Assembly: GCA_021151805.1 (NCBI GenBank)
Contig: JAGKWN010000153.1
Coordinates: 1 to 7,346, forward strand
Direction: 5' to 3'
Length of the DNA stretch: 7,346 bases
Source of the DNA: Cytophagaceae bacterium
GTDB lineage: Bacteria > Bacteroidota > Bacteroidia > Cytophagales > Cytophagaceae
Position numbers and translations under genes: made by a program. Under the pieces are notes generated by a model, which ran no database searches, had not been told where the DNA came from, and was given only the letters and a program-made list of their open reading frames with translations. Shown here in pieces: positions 1 through 7,184 of this stretch; the stretch's first letter is position 1; each line of letters opens with the position of its first letter.

Positions 1-34
1 GTCTATATCACTATATTAAATATCATACAGTTAA

Positions 35-1672
35 TTAAGCATTATATAGTTTTTTATAATATTCATCCGCCATCCGGTCTGAATTAAAGAACGGGAAAAT
101 ATCATCCATGCTTCTGCGAATCATTTGTGACCATTTTTTCGGGTCGTTATAATAAGTAGGAATTACCTGCTGTTCCATAATTTCATACAGGAAGCGGGCA
201 TCCTGGTTATCCTGCTCTTCCATTCCCTGGCTCGAATCAGCATGCTGCATAATAAAACTATTATCCATGTTTTTCCCAAATTCTTTCACCCAGCCATCTA
301 AATTAGAAAGGTTCAATGTGGCATTCATCGCTGCCGTCATACCACTGGTGCCCGAAGCCTCGCGCGTATATCTTGGATTGTTCAACCATATATCAGCACC
401 TCTTTTCAATAAAGCAGAAAGACCTAATTCATAGCCTACAAGAATAACAGCTCTGCTTGACGTAAGCGTTGTTTGAAGAATTTTATTGAATATATCAATC
501 GCGCCCTGGTCTTTCGGATATGGCTTACCTGCCCAGATCACCTGGATCGGCTGGTCATTATTTGTGATTAACTTAATAAAACGCTCGTAATCGCGCATGA
601 TCAGATCCGGCCGCTTGTAACCGGCAAAACGTCTGCACCAAACAATTGTCAACACATCGGGATCAAGTATATCTCCGGTCTGATCGGCAATAACTTCGAA
701 CAATTGTTTTTTCAATTCTTTTTTACGCATCGTGATCCAATGATCATTATGCTCGTGGTAGGCTTGCAACAAGGCTTTGTCGGCCCAATAGCCAACATGC
801 TGCGAGTTTGTAATATGATCAATCGGACAGATATTGGCATAGTCTTTCCACATATCACGCGCAACAATTCCATGTAACTCTGATACGCCGTTTGCTTTTT
901 TGGCCATGCGTAGCGCTGCCAGGCTATATTCAAACTGACCGTTAATAACAGAGTCCAGCGCATGAATCTCGTGTTCTGGTACACTTCCAAAGAAAGATGC
1001 CCGCTTCAAGAGATCAAAATTGTGGGATTCATTACCCGCCTTTTCCGGCGTGTGTGTTGTGAAAACAAGGTGGCTTTTTACATCATTCCAGTTCTTATAT
1101 TTATCATATAACTGAAATGCGATCGGCAATGCGTGTGCCTCATTGATGTGATAAATATCTACATGTCGGTTTATAGCATCCAACACCTTACCGCCGCCAA
1201 TACCCAGCACGATACTTTGCGCGATGCGGGTTTCTTCATTCGGGTCATATAAATAATTGGTGATCGTTCTCGACAGATAATCATTTTCAGGTAAATCTGT
1301 TGTCAGGAAATAGATTGGTGCAGAACCGAATGTTTCCGGTTTCAAGCGATAAGCTTTCACCCAGATGTCTTTACCAAAAACAGTTACCTGAACTTTAATA
1401 TCCGGATCTTCAAAAAAGGAATAATACTTTGTGGTATAATCCACGCGCATGGTCAGGTCTTCGTTTCTCCCCTGGTCGTAATAGCCATATTTCCAGAGCA
1501 TTCCCACACCTACAAGATTCTGTTTTAAATCGTGTGCGCTTCTCATGTGTGAGCCAGACAAAAATCCCAATCCGCCTGAATAAACTTTTAATGGTTGATG
1601 GATGGCATATTCCATGGAAAAATATGCAACAGAAGTAGTATACTCTTGATTTATAGACGAATAATCAGACAT
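35..1672 (-). CDS. Short-form alpha-glucan (glycogen/maltodextrin) phosphorylase-like protein, GT35
   Basis: By family, a cytoplasmic GT35 enzyme that releases glucose 1-phosphate from alpha-1,4-glucans such as glycogen. The 545-residue protein is of the short bacterial/archaeal type and starts directly at the catalytic fold (AYFSMEY at 16-22, YSGGLG at 31-36). Other motifs: HINEAH at 175-180, FTTHTP at 204-209, RRFAGYKR at 347-354 (the basic phosphate/PLP-contact segment), and NNPRYTREASGTSGM ending at Met445. In classical phosphorylases the residue after that Met is the lysine that carries pyridoxal phosphate; here it is Thr446 (codon ACG at 335-337). Cofactor use and the exact reaction are therefore uncertain. 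The protein is otherwise intact, without frameshift. The ATG at 1670-1672 is supported by AAGGA eight bases upstream and by conserved sequence starting soon after. It stands alone and is divergent from the DUF2723 gene. Family assignment is sure; phosphorolytic activity is not. Confidence 0.9.
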   Translation of the reverse strand: MSDYSSINQEYTTSVAYFSMEYAIHQPLKVYSGGLGFLSGSHMRSAHDLKQNLVGVGMLWKYGYYDQGRNEDLTMRVDYTTKYYSFFEDPDIKVQVTVFGKDIWVKAYRLKPETFGSAPIYFLTTDLPENDYLSRTITNYLYDPNEETRIAQSIVLGIGGGKVLDAINRHVDIYHINEAHALPIAFQLYDKYKNWNDVKSHLVFTTHTPEKAGNESHNFDLLKRASFFGSVPEHEIHALDSVINGQFEYSLAALRMAKKANGVSELHGIVARDMWKDYANICPIDHITNSQHVGYWADKALLQAYHEHNDHWITMRKKELKKQLFEVIADQTGDILDPDVLTIVWCRRFAGYKRPDLIMRDYERFIKLITNNDQPIQVIWAGKPYPKDQGAIDIFNKILQTTLTSSRAVILVGYELGLSALLKRGADIWLNNPRYTREASGTSGMTAAMNATLNLSNLDGWVKEFGKNMDNSFIMQHADSSQGMEEQDNQDARFLYEIMEQQVIPTYYNDPKKWSQMIRRSMDDIFPFFNSDRMADEYYKKLYNA

Positions 1673-2036
1673 ATTTGATTTCCTTAAGGCTAAAAGATCG
1701 TGGGGTAAGTTTTAAAACTGAACCAAGTTATAAATATTCTCACACACCCGTTTATATCTGCATATTAAAATTGCTTAATACCACTAATTACCTTGATTAA
1801 TACAATTGAAACATAAATGAATTAAATTCTGACAAAACAAAATAAAACTACTGATAAAGTAAGCTTTTACTTAAATCCCTAGTCGGAATTTTAGCAACCG
1901 GCCCTTTCTATAAAGACAAACAAACGAGATCTGCTGAAAATAGAGTATTAACAGCAATTTTACAGCCTTAATCACCCTGTGTATAGGTTTTTTTAGTAAT
2001 TTCGCTCCTTATCGATTTTTATAAAAAACCGAACTG
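1673..2036. other. Divergent intergenic region holding two promoters (not precisely located)
   Basis: This AT-rich stretch separates the divergent phosphorylase and DUF2723 genes, so both promoters should be in it. I find no coding sequence, RNA gene or long repeat. The best partial matches to the Bacteroidota -7 element (TAnnTTTG) are TAATTTCG at 1997-2004 for the plus-strand gene, which would give a leader of roughly 25-30 bases, and TAACTTGG (minus strand, 1723-1730) for the phosphorylase. Neither has a convincing -33 TTG/TTTG partner at normal spacing, so both are weak. No riboswitch-like fold is apparent. Confidence 0.5.
1681..1685 (-). promoter_or_regulatory. Probable Shine-Dalgarno site of the phosphorylase gene
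   Basis: On the minus strand AAGGA lies eight bases before the ATG at 1670-1672, a good position for a ribosome binding site. It supports the chosen start. None of the plus-strand genes here has a comparable site, in keeping with the weak use of such sites in Bacteroidota. Confidence 0.45.
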
Positions 2037-5015
2037 ATGACTTACAACAGAATAAACAATCTTACCGGGTGGCTGGTATTTCTAATCGCCACTTTTGTTT
2101 ACGTTTCAACTATGGAACCAACCGCAAGCTACTGGGATTGCGGAGAATTTATTTCAACCTCTTACAAACTTATGGTGCCGCACCCGCCGGGAGCTCCTGT
2201 ATTTTTATTGGTTGGCCGCTTCTTTTCTTTATTTGCCAGTGATCCGCAGCACGTAGCTTATTGTGTAAACCTGGTGTCTGCGCTATCAAGCTCATTCACT
2301 GTGCTTTTCCTTTTCTGGTCAATCACTATGATCGCGAAGAAATTAGCTAAAGATGAGAACGGCGGACATTCAACTGCACAGGTGATTGCGATCATGGGTG
2401 CTGGTGTTGTAGGAAGTTTAGCGTACACGTTTTCAGATTCAGCATGGTTCTCTGCTGTTGAAGCGGAAGTATATGCCATGTCATCTTTCTTCACTGCAAT
2501 CGTTTTCTGGGCAATCCTGAAATGGGAAGCCCACTCCGATGAAGCTGCATCTGAGCGTTGGTTAATCTTCATCGCTTACCTGGTTGGTCTTTCAATCGGT
2601 GTGCACTTGCTGAACTTAACAGCAATACCTGCTCTGGCCTTTGTATACTATTTCAAAAAATACGATAAGATTAATCTTACAGGTTCTTTCGTAACACTAA
2701 TCATCAGTGTATTGTTATTGGGTGTAGTAATGGTTGGTATTATCCCGGGCTTACCAACAATCGCTTCGAAGTTTGAATTGTTCTTTGTGAACTCCATGGG
2801 CATGGGCTTTGGTTCAGGTGTAATTGCATTTATGGCTTTACTGATTGGCGGCCTTGCATACGCAATCTACTACTCTCAAACAACGGGTAAGAAATTACTA
2901 AACATTTCTTTGTTAGCATTAGGTTTTATTTTAATCGGTTATTTCTCTTACGGCGTTATTGTGATCCGTTCTCAATTCAATCCTCCGATTGACATGAACG
3001 ATCCTGAAAACGTAATGACATTTACTTCTTACTTAAAGCGTGAACAGTATGGCGACAGACCTTTGTTAAAAGGACCAAACTTTACTGCAAAACCACAGGA
3101 ATACAAAAAAACGAGTCCGGTATACGTGCCGGGAAAAGATGCGAAAGGCAAGGATAAATATATTATCACAGACTATAAAACTGAAGTGGTATACAGATCA
3201 AAAGATGAAGTTCTGTTTCCACGTATGTACAGCAACCAGCCTGGCCATCCGGAACAATACAGAAGCTGGATGAAATTCAGCAAGAGTCATGTGCCTACGT
3301 TTGCGGATAACATGTCATTCATGTTCACTTATCAAATGGGTCATATGTACTGGAGATACTTCCTATGGAATTTTGCCGGCCGTATGGGTGATGAACAGGA
3401 CTCTTCCTGGTTAGGACCAAACAACTGGTTCTCTCTTGACGAACATACAGCCCTTTATGCAAGTAAAGCCCGTAACAACTTCTTCCTTCTTCCTTTGATT
3501 GCAGGTATGATCGGATTCTCTTATCTGATCACACGCGACAGAAAGAATGGAATCATTGTTACCATGCTTTTTTTATTTACAGGTCTTGCAATTATTGTTT
3601 ACCTGAACCAGCCGCCTACCGAACCGCGCGAACGTGATTATACATTTGCGGCATCGTTCTATGCGTACTCCATCTGGATCGGTTTAGCTGTGCTTTTCCT
3701 TGCAGAAACGCTTGAGAAATATGTATTGAAAAATAAATTGATCGCCGCTTCATTCGCATCTGCTGTGCTGTTAGTTGTTCCGGGCATCATGGGTTCTCAG
3801 GGCTGGGATGATCATGACAGAAGCAAGCGTTACTACCAGGTTGAATCTGCGAAAAATTTATTAAACAGCTGCGCTCAAAATGCGATTCTGTTTACCGGCG
3901 GCGATAATGATACTTACCCGTTGTGGTACGCGCAGGAAGTAGAAGGCGTACGTACAGATGTTCGTGTTTGTAACTTAAGTCTTTTGAATACCGATTGGTA
4001 CATCAAACAAATGACCGATAAGGCCTACCTTTCAGATTCATTACCAATTGGCTTAAGCGTAGAGCAATACAGACAAGGTACAAATGATTATCTATACCTT
4101 GATCGCGAAACCTATGAGCAAAACAAAAATGCAACCATCAACCTGCCGATTTTCTTAGACCTTGCAAAGAGAAAAGATAAATTGATTACCCGTATTTATG
4201 ACGGTCAACCATTGATCTTCTATCCATCATCAAATTTCGTATTACCGGTAGATACAGCTCATGTAGCTTCTTTAGGTATCGTTCCTAAAAATTTAATTCC
4301 GGCAATTACACCGAAATTAGCATTTTCAATCAACGATGGTGGAATGGATAAGCGTACATACGTTATCCTAAACATGCTGGTGAATAACAACTGGAAACGT
4401 CCGATTTATTTCTCTACTACCTTATCACCTTCAGATTACATCGGCATGCAACGTTACATGCAGCTGGAAGGTATGGCTTACAGATTGCTACCGGTTGAAA
4501 TTCCGGGTGCTTCTGAAGGCTGGATCAATACAGACCTGATGTTGAAGAATATGATGAAATTTGAGTTTACAAACTTAGATGATTCAACCATCTTCTACGA
4601 CGAAAACTATCAGCGTTTCACGTTCAACTCTAAAAGTCAGTATTTCACACTTGCAAACCAATTGATGCAGGAGCGTAGAGACAAAGAAGCGAAAGAAGCA
4701 ATTCTATACTGCTTCAACAAAATCAAGAGTCCTGCGATACCATACGACCACTTGAATGCATATATGGTTGGTCAGTTGTTTAAACTGGGTGAAAAAGATC
4801 TTGCATATAAATACGCGATGGAAATAAGAACCTACGCAGAAGGTGTTGCGAGTTATATCAAAGCAGACAAGATTAAAGAAACAAATAAGAAAAGAACAAT
4901 TGGGATTACCCTTCAGGTGTTATCTCAGATTCTGAAAGAACATGGTTACACCAAAGAATCGGAACAGATTGATGCATTCATGGCTGATGCCAATCTGAAC
5001 AGAGCCATACAATAA
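2037..5015 (+). CDS. DUF2723 family multi-spanning membrane protein, TMEM260/GT117-like putative protein O-mannosyltransferase
   Basis: A 992-residue inner-membrane protein of the DUF2723 family. Its eukaryotic member TMEM260 is a protein O-mannosyltransferase, so lipid-linked sugar transfer to exported proteins is the best guess for this one. A first membrane helix (about 11-27) is followed by WDCGEF at 33-38, where Asp34/Glu37 sit where GT-C enzymes have their catalytic acidic residue, and then HPPGAP at 49-54. Further hydrophobic segments lie near 75-100, 115-132, 147-163, 175-206, 217-240, 260-280 and 286-311. A polar stretch (about 312-480) follows, then more helices near 481-498, 505-523, 538-557 and 568-586, with QPPTEPRERDY at 525-535. 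Residues from about 590 to the end are soluble, include GGDNDTYPLWYAQE at 621-634, and end in helical, possibly TPR-like sequence (about 868-985). The start gives the first helix directly; no Shine-Dalgarno site is seen. It is a single-gene unit with its own terminator. Family is secure; substrate is inference. Confidence 0.85.
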   Translation: MTYNRINNLTGWLVFLIATFVYVSTMEPTASYWDCGEFISTSYKLMVPHPPGAPVFLLVGRFFSLFASDPQHVAYCVNLVSALSSSFTVLFLFWSITMIAKKLAKDENGGHSTAQVIAIMGAGVVGSLAYTFSDSAWFSAVEAEVYAMSSFFTAIVFWAILKWEAHSDEAASERWLIFIAYLVGLSIGVHLLNLTAIPALAFVYYFKKYDKINLTGSFVTLIISVLLLGVVMVGIIPGLPTIASKFELFFVNSMGMGFGSGVIAFMALLIGGLAYAIYYSQTTGKKLLNISLLALGFILIGYFSYGVIVIRSQFNPPIDMNDPENVMTFTSYLKREQYGDRPLLKGPNFTAKPQEYKKTSPVYVPGKDAKGKDKYIITDYKTEVVYRSKDEVLFPRMYSNQPGHPEQYRSWMKFSKSHVPTFADNMSFMFTYQMGHMYWRYFLWNFAGRMGDEQDSSWLGPNNWFSLDEHTALYASKARNNFFLLPLIAGMIGFSYLITRDRKNGIIVTMLFLFTGLAIIVYLNQPPTEPRERDYTFAASFYAYSIWIGLAVLFLAETLEKYVLKNKLIAASFASAVLLVVPGIMGSQGWDDHDRSKRYYQVESAKNLLNSCAQNAILFTGGDNDTYPLWYAQEVEGVRTDVRVCNLSLLNTDWYIKQMTDKAYLSDSLPIGLSVEQYRQGTNDYLYLDRETYEQNKNATINLPIFLDLAKRKDKLITRIYDGQPLIFYPSSNFVLPVDTAHVASLGIVPKNLIPAITPKLAFSINDGGMDKRTYVILNMLVNNNWKRPIYFSTTLSPSDYIGMQRYMQLEGMAYRLLPVEIPGASEGWINTDLMLKNMMKFEFTNLDDSTIFYDENYQRFTFNSKSQYFTLANQLMQERRDKEAKEAILYCFNKIKSPAIPYDHLNAYMVGQLFKLGEKDLAYKYAMEIRTYAEGVASYIKADKIKETNKKRTIGITLQVLSQILKEHGYTKESEQIDAFMADANLNRAIQ

Positions 5016-5017
5016 AA

Positions 5018-5054
5018 ATTAAAAAGTCCCGCCTATCCGGCGGGACTTTTTAAT
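5018..5054 (+). terminator. Strong intrinsic terminator after the DUF2723 gene
   Basis: A perfect 16-base-pair inverted repeat: left arm 5018-5033, loop TATCC at 5034-5038, right arm 5039-5054. The GC core (GTCCCGCC/GGCGGGAC) is flanked by an A run on the left and a T run on the right. It begins three bases after the stop codon at 5013-5015. The symmetry would let it work in both directions, but no gene converges on it here. It separates the DUF2723 gene from the methyltransferase gene, which then needs its own promoter. Confidence 0.9.
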
Positions 5055-5071
5055 CTCTTCTCCAACATAAA

Positions 5072-5078
5072 TAATTTG
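5072..5078 (+). promoter_or_regulatory. Weak candidate -7 element for the methyltransferase gene
   Basis: The preceding terminator leaves only about 72 bases (5055-5126) for a promoter of the next gene. TAATTTG here is one T short of the Bacteroidota -7 consensus TAnnTTTG, and there is no clear TTG at the -33 position. Initiation just downstream would give a leader of about 40 bases ahead of the ATG at 5127. Confidence 0.25.
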
Positions 5079-5126
5079 TTCGAATACGAACACCAAATAA
5101 CTTGCCGCTGCTGCAGCAAAATAATA

Positions 5127-5924
5127 ATGGATAAAAACTACCCGAAAAAAAGATTTTCTTCCTCCCAGGAAAATAAACCTGCCAATGATAAAGATGTGAT
5201 CTTCGGTATCCGTCCGGTCATGGAGGCATTGGAAGCAGGAAAAGAAATCGACAAGATCTTAATACAACGGAACATCGAACTGGCAGTCGTACAGGAATTG
5301 TATGAACTGGCGAATAAGTTCAAGGTGCCGGTGCTCAAAGTTCCTGTTGAAAAACTGGATCGCGTTACGCGTAAAAATCATCAGGGTGTGATTTGTTATT
5401 TATCAGCAATTAATTTTGCATCGTTGGATAATGTGGTAAGCGCATGTTTTGAGAGTGCAAAAAATCCATTGCTTGTTATGCTTGACCGCGTTACAGATGT
5501 ACGTAATTTCGGCGCCGTTGCCCGCAGCGCTGAATGTCTGGGCGTAGATGCACTGGTTGTACCATCAAGAGGCGCTGCACAGTTAAATAGCGACGCTGTA
5601 AAAACTTCTGCCGGCGCGTTATATCATATCCCTGTTTGCCGCGTAGATCATTTGATCGACACGGTTAAATATTTAAAACAATGCGGCCTGCGCATCATCG
5701 CCTGTACAGAAAAATCAAGCAAGGCTGTTTACGACGAAGATCTGACAGACCCTTGCGTGATCCTGATGGGTAGTGAAGAAGATGGCATCAGTGCTGATTT
5801 GCTGCGTTACGCCGATGCGCATGTAACAATCCCTATGAGCGGCCACATCAATTCATTAAACGTATCAGTAGCTACAGGCATGATCCTATCTGAAGTAACC
5901 AGACAGCGCCGTGCAAAAAAATAA
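5127..5924 (+). CDS. rlmB: TrmH/SpoU-family RNA 2'-O-methyltransferase, probable 23S rRNA (Gm2251) methyltransferase RlmB
   Basis: A SAM-dependent SPOUT-class enzyme that methylates a ribose 2'-OH in RNA. The best match is RlmB, which modifies G2251 in the 23S rRNA P-loop during ribosome assembly. The 265-residue length fits RlmB. A basic tail (1-25) precedes an L30e-like RNA-binding domain starting at FGIRPVMEAL. The catalytic trefoil-knot domain has all three SpoU motifs: RNFGAVARSAE at 126-136 (Asn127, Arg133), MGSEEDG at 214-220 (Glu217) and IPMSGHINSLNVSVA at 235-249 (Ser243, Asn245). The frame is open upstream to a TTG at 5076, which would add 17 residues including three cysteines (CRCC); I chose the ATG at 5127 because those residues are not family-like and the gap is needed for a promoter. 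It is probably monocistronic, between two terminators. The exact target nucleotide is inferred from family; another TrmH-type specificity is possible. Confidence 0.9.
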   Translation: MDKNYPKKRFSSSQENKPANDKDVIFGIRPVMEALEAGKEIDKILIQRNIELAVVQELYELANKFKVPVLKVPVEKLDRVTRKNHQGVICYLSAINFASLDNVVSACFESAKNPLLVMLDRVTDVRNFGAVARSAECLGVDALVVPSRGAAQLNSDAVKTSAGALYHIPVCRVDHLIDTVKYLKQCGLRIIACTEKSSKAVYDEDLTDPCVILMGSEEDGISADLLRYADAHVTIPMSGHINSLNVSVATGMILSEVTRQRRAKK

Positions 5925-5943
5925 ATTCTCCATTTTATTCATT

Positions 5944-5985
5944 ATATGAAAAGTCCTGTTTTGTACAAGCAGGACTTTTTCATAT
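5944..5985 (+). terminator. Intrinsic terminator after rlmB
   Basis: The core stem AAAAGTCCTG (5949-5958) pairs with CAGGACTTTT (5970-5979), followed by a T. The outer arms ATATG (5944-5948) and CATAT (5981-5985) extend the stem past a single bulged T at 5980. It lies 19 bases after the stop codon at 5922-5924. It isolates the methyltransferase gene from the AT-rich cassette downstream. Confidence 0.85.
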
Positions 5986-6004
5986 GACAATATCTAATTT
6001 CAAA

Positions 6005-6027
6005 CATGATTTCAGTTCAGAATCATG
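6005..6027. repeat. Short inverted repeat upstream of the ATPase gene, possible operator
   Basis: CATGATT (6005-6011) and its reverse complement AATCATG (6021-6027) flank a nine-base spacer that is itself a direct repeat (TCAG-T-TCAG). Centre-to-centre arm spacing is about 16 bases, compatible with a dimeric regulator. It sits 56 bases before the ATPase start, in the 98 bases between the rlmB terminator and that gene. No T run follows, so it is not a terminator. Seven-base arms can occur by chance in AT-rich DNA. Confidence 0.3.
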
Positions 6028-6083
6028 AATAATACAGATTTATGTCTATTTTTTCTATTTTTACATAAACAAGCCTGAATAAA

Positions 6084-7184
6084 ATGAACAATTTTCTTCA
6101 TAACCTGGAAATAAAAAACTTTAAATCAATAAAATATTTACAAACCGACTGCAAAAGGGTGAATGTTTTTATTGGAAAGCCTAATGTTGGTAAATCTAAT
6201 ATTTTAGAGGCGTTGGGTTTATTTAGTGCACCTTATTCAACGAATGAAGATAAATTATTAAGTGAATTTATTCGATATGAAGAAATATCAAATTTGTTTT
6301 ATGATGATGATTTACTTAATAAAATTGAAGTCAATACCGATAAAGTAAAAGCTATAATGCGATTTCACGCCAATAATATTAATCAGGCCGACTTAATGAT
6401 TGGTAACGGAGAATGGATGAATGAATTAAGTAATTTAAATGAAAGTATTTTAATAGTTGAAAATGAATTTAAAAAATTAGAAATTTCTAACACTGATTTT
6501 TTATCATCTTCTAATTATATGAAACCATATTATACTTCAATTTTAACCCATGGTAGAACTTTCAAAAATCAATCATTGGATCATAGTAGTCCAATAAAAA
6601 AATACCATTTTAAAGAACTAAAGGATTTTTCAAATAAATTTCCTACATGCTTATTACCTCCTTCAGGGAATAACTTATTTTCAATTGTTGATCATAATAA
6701 AGAATTAAGAAAAGAGATTGCCGACATATTCTTTGAATATGGATTAAACTTTGTCGCTTCTAAAAAAGAAAGTAAATTTGAAATACAAAAAAATGTTGAT
6801 GGTTATATTACTAAATTTAACTATTCTAGTATAGCCGATACTTTCCAAAGGCTGATTTTTTATTATGCTGTTATAGATTCAAACAAAAATTCTGTGCTTG
6901 TTTTGGAAGAACCTGAAGTACATTCATTTCCTCCATATACAAAAGAGCTTTCAGATAGAATTATCAGTTCTGTCGAAAATCAATTTTTCATAACAACTCA
7001 CAGTCCTTATTTATTGCAAAACTTAATTTCAAACTTAGACTCGTTGGAATTAAATGTATTCATTACATACTTTGAAAATTATGAAACCAAAATAAAAAAA
7101 CTAACTGATGAGGAGTTAAGAAAGGTTTCAGAATTTAGTGTAGACTTATTTTACAATCTTAATCAATTTGTTCCGAATGCCTAA
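6084..7184 (+). CDS. OLD-like AAA (AAA15/AAA21) family ATPase, candidate sensor/motor subunit of a two-gene defence cassette
   Basis: A 366-residue cytoplasmic ABC/SMC-type ATPase without a fused nuclease domain. It opens with the family's LEIKNFKSIK strand (8-17). Walker A is GKPNVGKS at 31-38, with Lys37 contacting the nucleotide phosphates. A divergent middle region of about 180 residues follows. Then come SSIADTFQRL (248-257) where an ABC-type signature is expected, Walker B VLVLEEPE at 271-278 (Glu275/Glu276), and the switch histidine in FITTHSPYLL (His306). Both halves of the ATPase are intact. No Shine-Dalgarno site precedes the ATG. The next gene overlaps its last codons by eight bases, implying co-expression. 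Lines of sequence counted by hand give about 13-38% G+C, against 47% for a line inside rlmB, which suggests horizontal acquisition. ATPases of this group serve in OLD, Gabija-, PARIS- and retron-type defence, usually with a nuclease or TOPRIM partner. Which system this is cannot be told from the sequence. Confidence 0.85.
   Translation: MNNFLHNLEIKNFKSIKYLQTDCKRVNVFIGKPNVGKSNILEALGLFSAPYSTNEDKLLSEFIRYEEISNLFYDDDLLNKIEVNTDKVKAIMRFHANNINQADLMIGNGEWMNELSNLNESILIVENEFKKLEISNTDFLSSSNYMKPYYTSILTHGRTFKNQSLDHSSPIKKYHFKELKDFSNKFPTCLLPPSGNNLFSIVDHNKELRKEIADIFFEYGLNFVASKKESKFEIQKNVDGYITKFNYSSIADTFQRLIFYYAVIDSNKNSVLVLEEPEVHSFPPYTKELSDRIISSVENQFFITTHSPYLLQNLISNLDSLELNVFITYFENYETKIKKLTDEELRKVSEFSVDLFYNLNQFVPNA

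Noticed and set aside
1..34. Bases beyond the phosphorylase stop codon
   Set aside because: Too short and AT-rich; no terminator hairpin or coding signal can be supported before the window edge.
712..990. Open frame of 92 codons on the minus strand
   Set aside because: It is in another frame inside the phosphorylase gene, which has clear family motifs throughout this stretch.
1429..1638. Open frame of 69 codons on the plus strand
   Set aside because: It lies wholly opposite the phosphorylase gene, and its product shows no recognisable features.
1857..1872. Hairpin AAGTAA-GCTT-TTACTT in the divergent intergenic region
   Set aside because: Only six weak A/T-rich pairs; no gene ends here and no T run follows, so it is probably chance.
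1932..1966. Imperfect pairing of GCTGAAAA with TTTTACAGC upstream of the DUF2723 gene
   Set aside because: It needs a bulge and a long loop; not strong enough to call a riboswitch, attenuator or operator.
2258..2572. Open frame of 104 codons on the minus strand
   Set aside because: It is antisense to the membrane-protein gene in a well-conserved part, with no start signal or recognisable product.
5076..5126. A 17-residue N-terminal extension of the methyltransferase from a TTG start, with a cysteine cluster (CRCC)
   Set aside because: It would use up the only promoter space after the terminator, has no ribosome binding site and does not resemble RlmB N-termini; the ATG at 5127 fits better.
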